Source: Shewanella acanthi
GTDB lineage: Bacteria > Pseudomonadota > Gammaproteobacteria > Enterobacterales > Shewanellaceae
NCBI RefSeq assembly: GCF_019457475.1
Contig: NZ_CP080413.1
Location: 2,604,001 to 2,668,000, forward strand
Reading direction: 5' to 3'
Length of the DNA: 64,000 bases
How positions within the stretch are numbered: position 1 is the stretch's first letter; the number at the start of each line of letters is the position of its first letter. The notes under the pieces were generated by a model. That model did not search any database, was not told where the DNA came from, and worked only from the letters and a program-made list of their open reading frames with translations. The translations under genes were made by a program, and so were the position numbers. Positions 1-11,205 of the stretch are shown here, piece by piece.

Positions 1-470
1 TCCCGATGGGATTTTGTTTTCCGGGAAGTATCGAGCGTAACGGTAAAAAGCAAGGGGATAAACCGCCACGCCCAGAATGCGCAGCCACCTGGCACTCACA
101 GCTGCTGGCGCTGATGCCGAACATTGAGCTCATTATCGTCCTTGGACAATACGCCATCGATTACCATTTATCCCCGCTCAGCACTGACGAGCTTGTCGAT
201 GAGAAGAGGCAATACTTAACCCATCTCGCAAATAAACAGAAACTGGCAAAATTGACAGACGCAAAGGCCCTGGATGCCAAGATATTGAAACGGCCAAAAC
301 TCACCGTCACCCAAACTATCGCCCATTGGCAGGACTATTGGCCTAACATCATTGCCCTGCCTCACCCTAGCCCTAGAAATAATCTCTGGCTTAAACAACA
401 TCCCGAATTTGAAGTACACATTTTGCCAATGCTAAAAACCCGTATACATCAGTTACTCAACTTTAAATAA
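1..470 (+). CDS. Uracil-DNA glycosylase family protein, 5'-truncated by window edge
   Basis: The reading frame is open to the left edge. The ATG at base 6 is probably internal, because the residues around it (MGFCFPG) look like the conserved GFCFPG segment of the uracil-DNA glycosylase superfamily, not a start. Further along, IIVLGQYA and, near the end, LPHPSPRNNLW match the superfamily pattern; the HPSPRN motif corresponds to the DNA-intercalation/catalytic loop. Members excise uracil or related bases from DNA in the cytoplasm. Only about 155 residues are visible, so the N-terminal water-activating motif cannot be checked. The family call is good; true UDG activity is inferred. A terminator hairpin follows the stop. 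Confidence 0.72.
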   Translation, partial: PMGFCFPGSIERNGKKQGDKPPRPECAATWHSQLLALMPNIELIIVLGQYAIDYHLSPLSTDELVDEKRQYLTHLANKQKLAKLTDAKALDAKILKRPKLTVTQTIAHWQDYWPNIIALPHPSPRNNLWLKQHPEFEVHILPMLKTRIHQLLNFK

Positions 471-496
471 ATAATTTGTCTAGCTAAAAAGGCAAT

Positions 497-520
497 AAAA
501 AAGCCCAATATCGGGCTTTT
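497..520. terminator. Bidirectional rho-independent terminator
   Basis: The stem AAAAGCCC / GGGCTTTT has a short loop and is flanked by A-run and T-run on opposite sides. It lies between the convergent UDG-family gene and the M4 peptidase gene, so it can serve both strands. Confidence 0.8.
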
Positions 521-538
521 CTAACAGTTGAATGCACT

Positions 539-2394
<1,856 letters not shown>

Positions 2395-3648
2395 ATGTAC
2401 GTGTTGGATCAACAAATCGCCAAAGAAATTGTGAACAGAACGATGAAAATTCTCGGACACAATATCAACGTGATGAACGGTCAAGGAGTCATCCTAGGTT
2501 CCGGCGATCCTAAACGTATCGGTTCTATCCATGAGGGCGCACTGCTCGCCATCGCTCAAAATCGCAATGTCGAGCTTAATGATGACGTTGCATCGGGTCT
2601 TCATGGCGTCAAACCCGGAATAAATTTGCCCTTACATTACCAAGGACAAATCATCGGTGTGATTGGGATTACGGGTTCACCCTCGGAGCTTACCCACTAT
2701 GGTGAGCTACTAAAAATGACTGCCGAAATGATTGTCGAGCAGGCAAATCAGCAGGATAAACAGCAGTGGGAAAATCGCCAGCGGGAGGAGTTTATCCTGC
2801 AACTCATTAAGGCACAGACCGATGACGAGCAATTACAACGCTGGGCCAAACAGCTCGATATCGATATTCATCTGCCACGGGTAGCGGCGATTATAGAGGT
2901 CAGCGAAACCCCTAACTTGGGTGTGAAGCACTTTAGTAATCCAGTAACAGGATTGGCAAATGCAGCAAGTGACCACAAACAAACTAAAAGTGATGCTAAT
3001 TTTAGCGATAAAAGCGTGCAGGAACGCAGTCCTAGGGTCAGTGAAACCTTAAAGCAAGTTTTGCATCTGCTGCAAAATCCCGACCGCGGCAATTTAATTG
3101 CTATGACCTCAATGTCACAACTGGTTATCTTAAAACCCGCATTTTTAGATGGAAAACAATGGGATCCTGAACTTGAAAATCAACGCATCGATAAATTGTT
3201 ACAGCGATTGCCTGCCCAAATGGGGCTGGATTTCAAAATTGCGCTAGGGCATTTTTTCCCTGAAACTGGCGGCATCGCCCGCTCCTACCAAACCGCGCAG
3301 GAAACATTGCTCTTAGGCAAACAGCTACATCCCCAAGCTGAAAAATACCTGTTTGAAGATTACGCCTTACAGGTGCTGCTATCGGGACTTAAACAGGATT
3401 GGCGTGGACAAGTACTATCAACGCCCTATCAACAACTGGTAAAGGCCGATAAAAACGGCCAGCTGCGTAAAACCCTTGCTGCCTATATCAACCACTTCGG
3501 TGATACGCAGAAATGCGCTAATACATTGTTTATACATAGAAATACCCTAAGGTATCGCCTCGATAAAATTCAGCAAATAACTAAGGCGGATTTACAGTCC
3601 CTTCACGGCCTATTAAGCCTATATCTTGGGCAACTCATCCAACCCTAA
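2395..3648 (+). CDS. CdaR/SdaR-type sugar-diacid (glycerate) transcriptional regulator
   Basis: The 417-residue protein has the CdaR family layout: an N-terminal sugar-diacid recognition domain (about residues 1-135, starting LDQQIAKEIVNRTM), a variable middle region, and a C-terminal PucR-type helix-turn-helix (about 350-410, with NTLFIHRNTLRYRLDKIQ). In E. coli the orthologue activates glucarate, galactarate and glycerate genes. The permease and glycerate kinase directly downstream point to glycerate control here. AGGTGAC before the ATG supports the start. The insert around residues 180-220 (polar, low complexity) is longer than in E. coli. Self-regulation or control through the palindrome at 3730-3749 is inferred. 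Confidence 0.9.
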   Translation: MYVLDQQIAKEIVNRTMKILGHNINVMNGQGVILGSGDPKRIGSIHEGALLAIAQNRNVELNDDVASGLHGVKPGINLPLHYQGQIIGVIGITGSPSELTHYGELLKMTAEMIVEQANQQDKQQWENRQREEFILQLIKAQTDDEQLQRWAKQLDIDIHLPRVAAIIEVSETPNLGVKHFSNPVTGLANAASDHKQTKSDANFSDKSVQERSPRVSETLKQVLHLLQNPDRGNLIAMTSMSQLVILKPAFLDGKQWDPELENQRIDKLLQRLPAQMGLDFKIALGHFFPETGGIARSYQTAQETLLLGKQLHPQAEKYLFEDYALQVLLSGLKQDWRGQVLSTPYQQLVKADKNGQLRKTLAAYINHFGDTQKCANTLFIHRNTLRYRLDKIQQITKADLQSLHGLLSLYLGQLIQP

Positions 3649-3729
3649 AAACTTATCAATCCTTCAACGGAGATAAGTTGTATTTAAATTACAAGCTGCA
3701 CAGTAAACAATAAGCACTTAGGTACACAA

Positions 3730-3749
3730 TTTTGTGCTTACGCACAAAA
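3730..3749. promoter_or_regulatory. Perfect inverted repeat upstream of the glycerate permease, candidate CdaR/SdaR operator
   Basis: TTTTGTGC-TTAC-GCACAAAA has 8-base arms and a 4-base spacer. It lies about 170 bases before the GntP-family gene and immediately after the regulator gene. Its position between regulator and target genes suggests an operator; there is no T-run that would make it a terminator. Confidence 0.5.
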
Positions 3750-3917
3750 ATGACGCAGATTTAACCCTTAAATCCGTGATATTCGCCAAAGCAATTTTTT
3801 AATCTCTGCTTAATAATGAGCCTGACCTTATCGCATTTCGAATTAGGTGTGGGATCTAATTCGGCTGCACTCTACTCGCATCGTCAAACCTCAGCAAAGA
3901 ACTGAACGGGACAAACT

Positions 3918-5276
3918 ATGAACTTAGTGCTGATACTCATAGGCGTCATCGCCTTTATTGTCATTGCAACCTCCAAATTTAAACTTCACCCATTTTTAAC
4001 CCTGATCTTGGCTGCGTTTATCGCCGCTTTTGCCTATGATCTTCCTAGCGGCGATATTGCCAAAACTATTACCACTGGCTTTGGTAACATCCTTGGCTAC
4101 ATTGGCTTAGTGATTGTTCTTGGTACCATTATCGGGATTATTCTCGAAAAGAGTGGTGCCGCCATCACCATGGCCGATGTCGTTATTAAAGTATTGGGCA
4201 AACGTTTTCCTACGCTTACGATGTCAATCATCGGTTATTTAGTTTCTATTCCCGTATTCTGTGATTCAGGCTTTGTGATCTTAAACTCGCTTAAACAGTC
4301 CATGGCCAATCGCATGAAGGTCTCGAGTGTTTCGATGAGTGTCGCCCTAGCGACGGGACTTTATGCCACCCATACCTTTGTCCCCCCCACTCCAGGTCCT
4401 ATCGCCGCAGCGGGTAACCTCGGCTTAGAATCAAACCTAGGCTTAGTAATTGGTGTCGGTTTATTTGTTGCAGCCATCGCAGCCATTGCGGGCATGCTAT
4501 GGGCGAATCGCTTCGCAAAGGTTGAGCCTGACGGTGAAGGCGCTGAAGAAATTACTGCTCAAGTGAATGATTTTGAAGCGCTAAAACAGAGCTATGGCAC
4601 CCTGCCAAGCCCATTTAAGGCATTTGCACCGATTTTTGTGCCTATCCTTTTAATCTGTTTAGGCTCTATTGCCAACTTTCCTTCCGCCCCATTAGGTAAA
4701 GAAGGTTTATTCACTGCGTTAGTGTTTTTGGGTCAACCCGTAAACGCCCTGCTTATTGGTTTATTCCTGTCGCTATTGCTTCTAAAAAGTGACAACAAAA
4801 TCGCCGAATTTAGCGAACGTATCAGCCAAGGCTTAGTGGCTGCAGCACCTATTATCCTGATCACGGGTGCAGGTGGCGCCTTTGGTGCAGTCCTTAAAGC
4901 TACGCCTATTGGCGACTTTTTAGGTAGCTCGCTCTCGGCCTTAGGTGTCGGTATCTTTATGCCCTTTATCGTTGCTGCGGCATTAAAATCCGCCCAGGGT
5001 TCATCGACTGTTGCCTTAGTAGCCACCTCTGCCCTCGTTGCGCCAATGCTCGGTGATATCGGTCTTGGCAGTGACATGGGCCGTGTACTGACCGTTATGG
5101 CGATTGGCGCTGGCGCGATGACCGTATCCCACGCTAACGACAGCTTCTTCTGGGTGGTGACACAATTTAGCCGCATGAGCGTTAAACAAGCCTATAAAGC
5201 CCAAACCATGGCAACCCTAATCCAAGGTGTTACCGCCATGCTAACCGTGTACGTATTAAGCTTGGTGTTACTGTAA
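3918..5276 (+). CDS. GntP family permease, probably for glycerate
   Basis: The 452-residue integral membrane protein has about 12-14 hydrophobic segments and typical GntP features: an N-terminal hairpin (LVLILIGVIAFIVIATSKFKLHPF), the conserved IPVFCDSGFVIL stretch, ATHTFVPPTPGPIAAA, and near the end SHANDSFFWVVTQFS. The family moves gluconate and related sugar acids into the cell with protons. The gene sits between a CdaR-type regulator and a glycerate kinase, so glycerate is the likeliest substrate. GGGACAAACT precedes the ATG. It is 55 bases from glxK and likely cotranscribed with it. Substrate is inferred from context only. Confidence 0.92.
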   Translation: MNLVLILIGVIAFIVIATSKFKLHPFLTLILAAFIAAFAYDLPSGDIAKTITTGFGNILGYIGLVIVLGTIIGIILEKSGAAITMADVVIKVLGKRFPTLTMSIIGYLVSIPVFCDSGFVILNSLKQSMANRMKVSSVSMSVALATGLYATHTFVPPTPGPIAAAGNLGLESNLGLVIGVGLFVAAIAAIAGMLWANRFAKVEPDGEGAEEITAQVNDFEALKQSYGTLPSPFKAFAPIFVPILLICLGSIANFPSAPLGKEGLFTALVFLGQPVNALLIGLFLSLLLLKSDNKIAEFSERISQGLVAAAPIILITGAGGAFGAVLKATPIGDFLGSSLSALGVGIFMPFIVAAALKSAQGSSTVALVATSALVAPMLGDIGLGSDMGRVLTVMAIGAGAMTVSHANDSFFWVVTQFSRMSVKQAYKAQTMATLIQGVTAMLTVYVLSLVLL

Positions 5277-5331
5277 GCCCTTTATCTTTCCTTGGGCGCA
5301 ACTCTGCGCCCAATAAGCCGTAGGATTATTC

Positions 5332-6504
5332 ATGAAGATAGTGATCGCCCCCGATTCCTTTAAGGAAAGTTTAACTGCGCTCGATGTCGCTAATGCCATC
5401 GAACATGGCTTAAAACAGGTCATCCCTGAATGTGATATTGTCAAAGTGCCCGTTGCCGATGGTGGCGAAGGCACTGTGCAATCCATGGTCGATGCCACTA
5501 ATGGCACTATAGTGAGCCTTGATGTCATTGGGCCACTCGGAGAGAAGGTGCAAGCGCAGTATGGGATTTTGGGCCCTAATGCACCTCAAAGTGCCAGTAA
5601 CCAAGGCCCCATTGCGGTAATAGAGATGGCTTCAGCCTCGGGTCTGCATCATGTGCCAAGGGATGAGCGAAATCCACTGATAACCACAAGTTATGGCACA
5701 GGACAGATGATTTGTGATGCGCTTAATCGGGGGATAAAGCACATCATTCTTGGCTTAGGTGGCAGTGCGACTAACGATGGTGGCGCAGGGATGGTGCAAG
5801 CGCTAGATATCCTATTGCTCGATAGCCAAGGCAAAAGCCTACCACCCGGCGGCGCAGCCCTCAGCAATCTTGCAAAAATTGATTTGAGTCAGGCTCATCC
5901 GCTACTGAAGGAATGCCGTTTTGAAGTGGCCTGCGATGTGGATAATCCCCTTTGCGGCGAACGCGGTGCATCTGCCATTTTTGGTCCTCAAAAAGGCGCA
6001 ACCCTTGAGATGGTAAACAGCTTAGATGCCGCCCTTGGCCATTTTGCCGATATCCTTAGCCAAAACAATATTGCCGATCACCGCAATCAAGCGGGAGCTG
6101 GCGCTGCGGGGGGTATGGGGTTTGGCGTGATGGCGTTTTTCAATGCCGAACTAAAACCTGGCATCGAGATTGTAATGCAAACCGTAGGGCTTAAGGAAAA
6201 ACTCCAGGGTGCAGACTTAGTCATCACTGGTGAAGGTCGCATCGACGGCCAGACCGTGTTTGGTAAGACGCCAATGGGTGTCCTCAAGCAAGCACAGTTG
6301 CAGCATATTCCAACCATTGGCATTGCAGGTTGCCTTGGGGATAACGCCGAGGCAGTGCTAGAACATGGGATGTCGGCTATTTTCCCGATTATTCCAGCAT
6401 TAAGCCCGCTCGATGATGTGCTCGCCAATGCGAAAGTCAATCTGAGCAATACCGCGCGTAATATTGCCGCCCTGCTCCGATTGGGCAGCCAACTCAAGTC
6501 CTAG
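5332..6504 (+). CDS. glxK: Glycerate kinase (GarK/GlxK family)
   Basis: The 390-residue enzyme phosphorylates D-glycerate, giving 2-phosphoglycerate in the bacterial GarK/GlxK family, which then enters lower glycolysis. Family hallmarks are the N-terminal MKIVIAPDSFKESLTA, the glycine-rich VADGGEGT around residue 45, LGLGGSATNDGGAGM near 140, GAGAAGGMGFG near 255 and VITGEGRIDGQT near 300. Length matches the type-2 family. It follows the permease with an AGGA ribosome site and is followed by a terminator, so the permease and kinase form a short operon for glycerate use. GlxK and GarK cannot be told apart from sequence alone. Confidence 0.94.
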   Translation: MKIVIAPDSFKESLTALDVANAIEHGLKQVIPECDIVKVPVADGGEGTVQSMVDATNGTIVSLDVIGPLGEKVQAQYGILGPNAPQSASNQGPIAVIEMASASGLHHVPRDERNPLITTSYGTGQMICDALNRGIKHIILGLGGSATNDGGAGMVQALDILLLDSQGKSLPPGGAALSNLAKIDLSQAHPLLKECRFEVACDVDNPLCGERGASAIFGPQKGATLEMVNSLDAALGHFADILSQNNIADHRNQAGAGAAGGMGFGVMAFFNAELKPGIEIVMQTVGLKEKLQGADLVITGEGRIDGQTVFGKTPMGVLKQAQLQHIPTIGIAGCLGDNAEAVLEHGMSAIFPIIPALSPLDDVLANAKVNLSNTARNIAALLRLGSQLKS

Positions 6505-6541
6505 TCCAAATCAGACATAGAGTAAAAAATCATCATGATAG

Positions 6542-6565
6542 GGCGCCAGATTGGCGCCTTTGTTT
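6542..6565 (+). terminator. Rho-independent terminator after the glycerate operon
   Basis: GGCGCC-AGATT-GGCGCC is followed by TTTG and a T-rich tract, 38 bases after the glycerate kinase stop. Confidence 0.8.
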
Positions 6566-6741
6566 ATTTTTTACTTAAGTGTCAACCCAAGGGCAATTTT
6601 AACGCTTGATGCCTAAATGGGCTTGCAGTAAAGTGAGCACCTTTTTGGTAACCCGCCAATGGGTGCCGATAGCTGCGCCTTTCGGTATACTCTGCAATGT
6701 ACTTAGCGGTTTCACGATAAGAATTAATAGACGGCAAGCCC

Positions 6742-8391
6742 ATGACCCAAAAACTTCCTCGCCAAGCCATCGCATCTGAAGACAGCCTGATGCGTATTTT
6801 TACTGTGCCCGAAGATGCAGATTCCACCTTAAGCATAATCGAACAGAAGCTTTCCGAGGATTTAGCGGGATTTTTAGGTGAGAGCATCGCCGCACTCGAA
6901 AAACCGCTATCAGAAATTGAAACCGATTTTCAGGCCTTTGAAATTCCTACTCTGCCACGGTTTGTCTCCGACTATACCGACGAAATTATGCAGAATCTGG
7001 TGGCGCACTCGGTACACACAGCCGCCCCAAGTTTTATCGGCCATATGACATCGGCCTTACCCTACTTTGTACTGCCACTGTCGAAGATGATGGTGGGACT
7101 TAACCAAAACCTCGTCAAAATCGAAACCTCAAAGGCCTTTACGCCACTCGAGCGCCAAGTGCTGGGGATGATGCATCACCTGATCTACGCCGAAGAGGCC
7201 GATTTCTACCAAAACTGGATGCACAGCGCTAACCATTCTTTGGGGGCATTTTGCTCTGGCGGCACGGTCGCTAATATCACCGCCCTATGGATCGCCCGAA
7301 ATCAATTATTAAAGGCCGATGGCGATTTTAAGGGAGTAACTCGCGAAGGCTTATTAAAAGCGCTGCGCCATTACGGCTATGATGATTTAGCCATTTTAGT
7401 GTCGGAAAGAGGTCACTACTCCCTCGGTAAGGCCGCGGACTTACTCGGTATTGGCCGCGACAATATCATCAGTATTCCAACCGACGCAGACAATAAAGTC
7501 GATGTTAAGCAGATGCGCAGCATCGCCGAGCAACTTGCCAGCAACAACATTAAAGTAATGGCAATTGTGGGGGTCGCGGGCACAACTGAGACGGGCAATA
7601 TTGACCCGCTTACTGACTTAGCCGCGTTATCTGCTGAGCTAAACTGCCACTTTCACGTAGATGCCGCTTGGGGCGGTGCTAGCCTTCTATCAACTAAATA
7701 CCGCCACCTACTCACCGGTATTGAGCTTGCCGATTCGGTCACTATCGATGCCCATAAGCAGATGTATGTGCCGATGGGAGCAGGTATGGTGTTATTTAAA
7801 AACCCCGAATTTGCCCACGCCATTGCCCACCACGCCGAATATATTCTGCGCCGAGGCTCTAAGGATTTAGGTAGCCAAACCCTTGAGGGCTCACGCCCAG
7901 GTATGGCCATGCTAGTACATGCTTGTTTGCAAATTATTGGCCGTGATGGTTATGAAATCCTTATCAATAACAGCCTAGAAAAGGCGCGTTATTTCGCTAA
8001 GCAGATTAGCGCCCATGCGGATTTTGAATTAGTCACAGCGCCCGAGCTGTGTCTTTTGACCTACCGTTATGTTCCTGCCAAAGTACAAACGGCATTGCAA
8101 AGAGCCATCGATGCGGGTGACACTCAAACGCTTGCCCAATTTAATGAGTTGCTCGATGGTTTAACTCAATTTATTCAGAAACATCAACGTGAGCAAGGTA
8201 AATCCTTTGTCTCACGTACTCGCATCAAACCTGCGCGTTATGGACGTCAAGCAACCGTGGTGTTCCGGGTCGTACTAGCTAACCCTCTGACAAGTAATGA
8301 GATTTTAAATCGAGTCTTAGTGGAACAATGTGAAATAGCAACGCTTGATACCGAGTTTTTACCCGCATTACTGGCGCTGGCTGAGCAGTAA
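6742..8391 (+). CDS. panP: PLP-dependent decarboxylase, PanP-type aspartate 1-decarboxylase
   Basis: The 549-residue protein belongs to the group II PLP decarboxylases. HVDAAWGG at 305-312 contains the aspartate that contacts the pyridine nitrogen (Asp307), and DAHKQMYVPMGAG carries the PLP lysine (Lys339). The sequence closely resembles the Vibrio/Shewanella protein long annotated as glutamate decarboxylase and later identified as PanP, which makes beta-alanine from aspartate for coenzyme A synthesis in species lacking classical PanD. It has its own terminator and is not obviously part of the glycerate operon. A start at 6790 is possible, because the ATG at 6742 has a poor ribosome site. Substrate is assigned by family recognition, not tested. 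Confidence 0.85.
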   Translation: MTQKLPRQAIASEDSLMRIFTVPEDADSTLSIIEQKLSEDLAGFLGESIAALEKPLSEIETDFQAFEIPTLPRFVSDYTDEIMQNLVAHSVHTAAPSFIGHMTSALPYFVLPLSKMMVGLNQNLVKIETSKAFTPLERQVLGMMHHLIYAEEADFYQNWMHSANHSLGAFCSGGTVANITALWIARNQLLKADGDFKGVTREGLLKALRHYGYDDLAILVSERGHYSLGKAADLLGIGRDNIISIPTDADNKVDVKQMRSIAEQLASNNIKVMAIVGVAGTTETGNIDPLTDLAALSAELNCHFHVDAAWGGASLLSTKYRHLLTGIELADSVTIDAHKQMYVPMGAGMVLFKNPEFAHAIAHHAEYILRRGSKDLGSQTLEGSRPGMAMLVHACLQIIGRDGYEILINNSLEKARYFAKQISAHADFELVTAPELCLLTYRYVPAKVQTALQRAIDAGDTQTLAQFNELLDGLTQFIQKHQREQGKSFVSRTRIKPARYGRQATVVFRVVLANPLTSNEILNRVLVEQCEIATLDTEFLPALLALAEQ

Positions 8392-8425
8392 TCGAATCGG
8401 GCATTGTTATCCAATAATACAGATG

Positions 8426-8453
8426 AAAAAGGCGACCTAAGGTCGCCTTTTTG
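8426..8453. terminator. Bidirectional rho-independent terminator
   Basis: GGCGACC-TAA-GGTCGCC is flanked by AAAAA on the left and TTTTT on the right, between convergent panP and the phosphohexomutase gene. Confidence 0.88.
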
Positions 8454-8481
8454 CTCAATGCACTGAATCCTACAGGGGCTC

Positions 8482-10203
8482 CTATTGGGGTAGACTCGCT
8501 TGGTGCGCTTTAATAAAAACATCCAGTGTTTGTTTAGCTCGGCTTTGAACATCCGCTAACGAATCCGAGGCTGCCATTGGTTCCACCACCTCGTAGTAGC
8601 ATTTTATCTTAGGCTCAGTACCTGAAGGCCGTACAATCACCCGCGCGCCGTTTGCCAAATAATAGGTCAATACATCACTCGGTGGCAGGTCAATTTTTTC
8701 AACTCTGCCATCGGCATATTTGCGCGCTAAAGCCTTCAAATCTTCAGTGCTACTGATGGCTACATCGCCAATTTCAACAGGAGGATGCTGACGCAGGTAA
8801 GCACCAATATTTGGCGTTTCGGGTTTAAGGGCAATACTGACTTGGGCGTTTAAATGGAAACCATGCTCGCGGTAAATTTGCTCTAGCCTATCCCAGATGG
8901 TTTGCCCCTTAGCAATAAGTTCTGCCGTTAGCTGCGCAAAGGCAACTAAAGCCGATAAACCGTCCTTATCAAGCACCATATCACCAACGCAATATCCTAG
9001 CGCTTCTTCGTAGGCGAACAGCAGTTGATTATTGGCGCAGCTGTTTACAAGCCCCACATTCATCAGCCATTTAAACCCCGTGAGTGTGGTATAGCTTTGA
9101 GCACCGAAAACCTTAGCCACCTTAGACAAAAGACTTGATGAGACAATGGTTGTCCCAACGAGACGCTGATTGGTAGGTGCATGACTTAGGAGATAATGAC
9201 CGAATAACACACCCACTTGATCGCCCGTGAGCATCTGGTATTCCCCATCGTCCTTTCGCACAGCCACGGCAAAACGGTCTGCATCGGGGTCATTGGCGCA
9301 GGCCAGCATCGCGCCATGTTTTTTCGCCTCCGCGATAACTAAATCCATCGCCCCTTTCTCTTCAGGGTTAGGAAAGTTCACCGTCGGAAAATCGCCATCG
9401 GGCTCACGCTGTGAGGCCACAGAGTAGACTTGGGTAAATCCTGCATCCTTAAGCACGGTTTCAGCCATTTCAGCCCCCACGCCATGCATGGCCGTGTAAG
9501 CAAGGGTCACCTTTTCAGGCGCCGTATGATTGCGAAGCACAGCAGCTTGCTTAACACCTTGGCGATAGCATTCGTAATATTCATCCCCTAGCCAAATTAA
9601 CTTGCCTGTACTGACAGCACTATCATGGTCCATAAAGGGAATCGGCAGGGTCGCAGCTAAGTCAATTTGGGCGGCAATCCCCGCATCATGGGGCGGAATT
9701 ATCTGGGCGCCATTATCCCAATAGACCTTGTAGCCATTGTATTCGGGGGGATTGTGACTCGCGGTGACAACAATACCGGCGGCGGCATTGAAATGGCGAA
9801 CCCCAAATGCGACTAGGGGGGTCGGGGCGACTTTAGAGGTTAAACGCACCTTAATGCCCATTGCCGCCAACACACTCGCCGCATCATGGGCAAAGGTTTT
9901 GGAATCATGGCGACCATCATAGCCAATAATCACTCCGCGCTCCGCTGCATCGGAAAATTGCGCTAAAAGATATGCCCCTAGCCCCGCTGAGGTTTGCCTT
10001 ATCACTAGACGGTTCATCCCCATGGGGCCTGCACCCACGACACCGCGAAGACCTGCAGTACCGAAGGCTAACCGGCCAGCAAAACGCGCGCTAAGTTCGG
10101 CTTCATTCCCTGTATCGACAAGCGTTTGAAGTTGCGCCTTTGTGCGGGGGTCGGGATCATTTTGCAGCCATTGCTGAATCTGTAATTGCAAATGGTTATT
10201 CAT
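8482..10203 (-). CDS. Phosphohexomutase (phosphoglucomutase/phosphomannomutase family)
   Basis: The 573-residue enzyme interconverts hexose 1- and 6-phosphates. The catalytic phosphoserine loop is TASHNPPEYNGYKVYW (about residues 140-155), the metal-binding loop is DPDADRF (near 300), the sugar-binding loop is EEALGY, and the C-terminal phosphate-binding loop is RPSGTEPKIKCYYE. The start at 10203 is preferred over an ATG 20 codons upstream because GAGG lies at proper spacing before it and the extra residues are not typical of the family. The size and order resemble the long PGM2/ManB-type enzymes. Glucose versus mannose specificity cannot be decided. Confidence 0.92.
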   Translation of the reverse strand: MNNHLQLQIQQWLQNDPDPRTKAQLQTLVDTGNEAELSARFAGRLAFGTAGLRGVVGAGPMGMNRLVIRQTSAGLGAYLLAQFSDAAERGVIIGYDGRHDSKTFAHDAASVLAAMGIKVRLTSKVAPTPLVAFGVRHFNAAAGIVVTASHNPPEYNGYKVYWDNGAQIIPPHDAGIAAQIDLAATLPIPFMDHDSAVSTGKLIWLGDEYYECYRQGVKQAAVLRNHTAPEKVTLAYTAMHGVGAEMAETVLKDAGFTQVYSVASQREPDGDFPTVNFPNPEEKGAMDLVIAEAKKHGAMLACANDPDADRFAVAVRKDDGEYQMLTGDQVGVLFGHYLLSHAPTNQRLVGTTIVSSSLLSKVAKVFGAQSYTTLTGFKWLMNVGLVNSCANNQLLFAYEEALGYCVGDMVLDKDGLSALVAFAQLTAELIAKGQTIWDRLEQIYREHGFHLNAQVSIALKPETPNIGAYLRQHPPVEIGDVAISSTEDLKALARKYADGRVEKIDLPPSDVLTYYLANGARVIVRPSGTEPKIKCYYEVVEPMAASDSLADVQSRAKQTLDVFIKAHQASLPQ

Positions 10204-10440
10204 AGGAGACCTCAACGAAACAACATGTCCAATCACCATAGAAAAAACAGCGCAGAACGACAAGGCAAATAAGATTGTTTAAGGAGAATAATTGTCGAGA
10301 AGATGAAAAGATTATGACCTCAAATACCATAAGACGGGGAGATTATCTTACACGCCCATAACTTCAGGCAGTGGTTCCAAAGAATCACTGACAGAAGTCA
10401 TTACATAACTTGTATTAACCCACGATCCATCGCCATCAAC

Positions 10441-10746
10441 CTAACGCAGTAAATTAATCGAAACCACGTTAGACAAAAGCTCCTTTTCAGAGTCCTGCTC
10501 TAATTGGGTACGCCAAGGTTTATCAAACACCCGAACGAGGTAAAAAGTATCTCGCCCAGTGTCTGTCACAAAGGCGATGCCAAATCGCATTAATTCGTAG
10601 TGGATATCGTTAACGAACACCAACGAAAAGTTTTGGCGTCCAGTCAACTGATTGATGTCTTCACGGGTCAAGCTAACCCCTTTTTCAACACCTTCAAACC
10701 GCTTCTTCAACCAATGGGCAAATTCTTTAGCACTCACCATCGACAT
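10441..10746 (-). CDS. Small protein of unknown function
   Basis: I do not recognise this 101-residue cytoplasmic protein. The start at 10746 is chosen because AGGAG lies seven bases before it; an upstream in-frame ATG at 10920 would add 58 residues of unconvincing sequence. It has no signal peptide or membrane segment. The first half is charged and helical in character (MSMVSAKEFAHWLKKRFEGV), the centre (HYELMRFGIAFVTDT) looks like beta strands, and the tail is acidic followed by VVSINLLR. The gene stands alone between the phosphohexomutase and the TerC-family gene on the same strand, more than 200 bases from each. Confidence 0.65.
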   Translation of the reverse strand: MSMVSAKEFAHWLKKRFEGVEKGVSLTREDINQLTGRQNFSLVFVNDIHYELMRFGIAFVTDTGRDTFYLVRVFDKPWRTQLEQDSEKELLSNVVSINLLR

Positions 10747-11205
10747 GATTTTCTCCTCATAGTGCGAGCCATAATCTGGCATCACACTGATTTTTATCTG
10801 TTTCTGAGTAGACTTTCGATTATTACTGCCGCATCCACTCTTAATGTTAGACCAGATTAAGCAAATCCTTTCATTCAGTTCAGATATGTGCTTACGCACT
10901 CGGGCACATAAACAATACAACCCTGCCGGTAGCTTGTTGTTATTATTATATTTTTAAATATGCTATTAATGTTTTAAGCCACTATTTTCTAAAAAAGTCT
11001 GAGCAATGACTCACACATCTTTCACTGTCTAGCTTTACGAAAAATAGAACAACTTGGGCTGTTTTTCCATGGCGATATATAGGTTAAACATACGATTTAT
11101 TTATCTTTTAAAGCTGGACAAAGATTAGATTTTGAACCACATAGTCTTAAGTTTGCGCGATTGCAATAAAACCCACTTTCGATCAACTCTGAGCGCAAAA
11201 CTAAG
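10747..11205. other. Intergenic region, AT-rich, no gene seen
   Basis: This 459-base stretch lies between the unknown small gene and the TerC-family gene. It is AT-rich and should contain the promoter of the small gene and the end of the TerC transcript. I see no convincing ORF, hairpin terminator or repeat. Confidence 0.4.
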
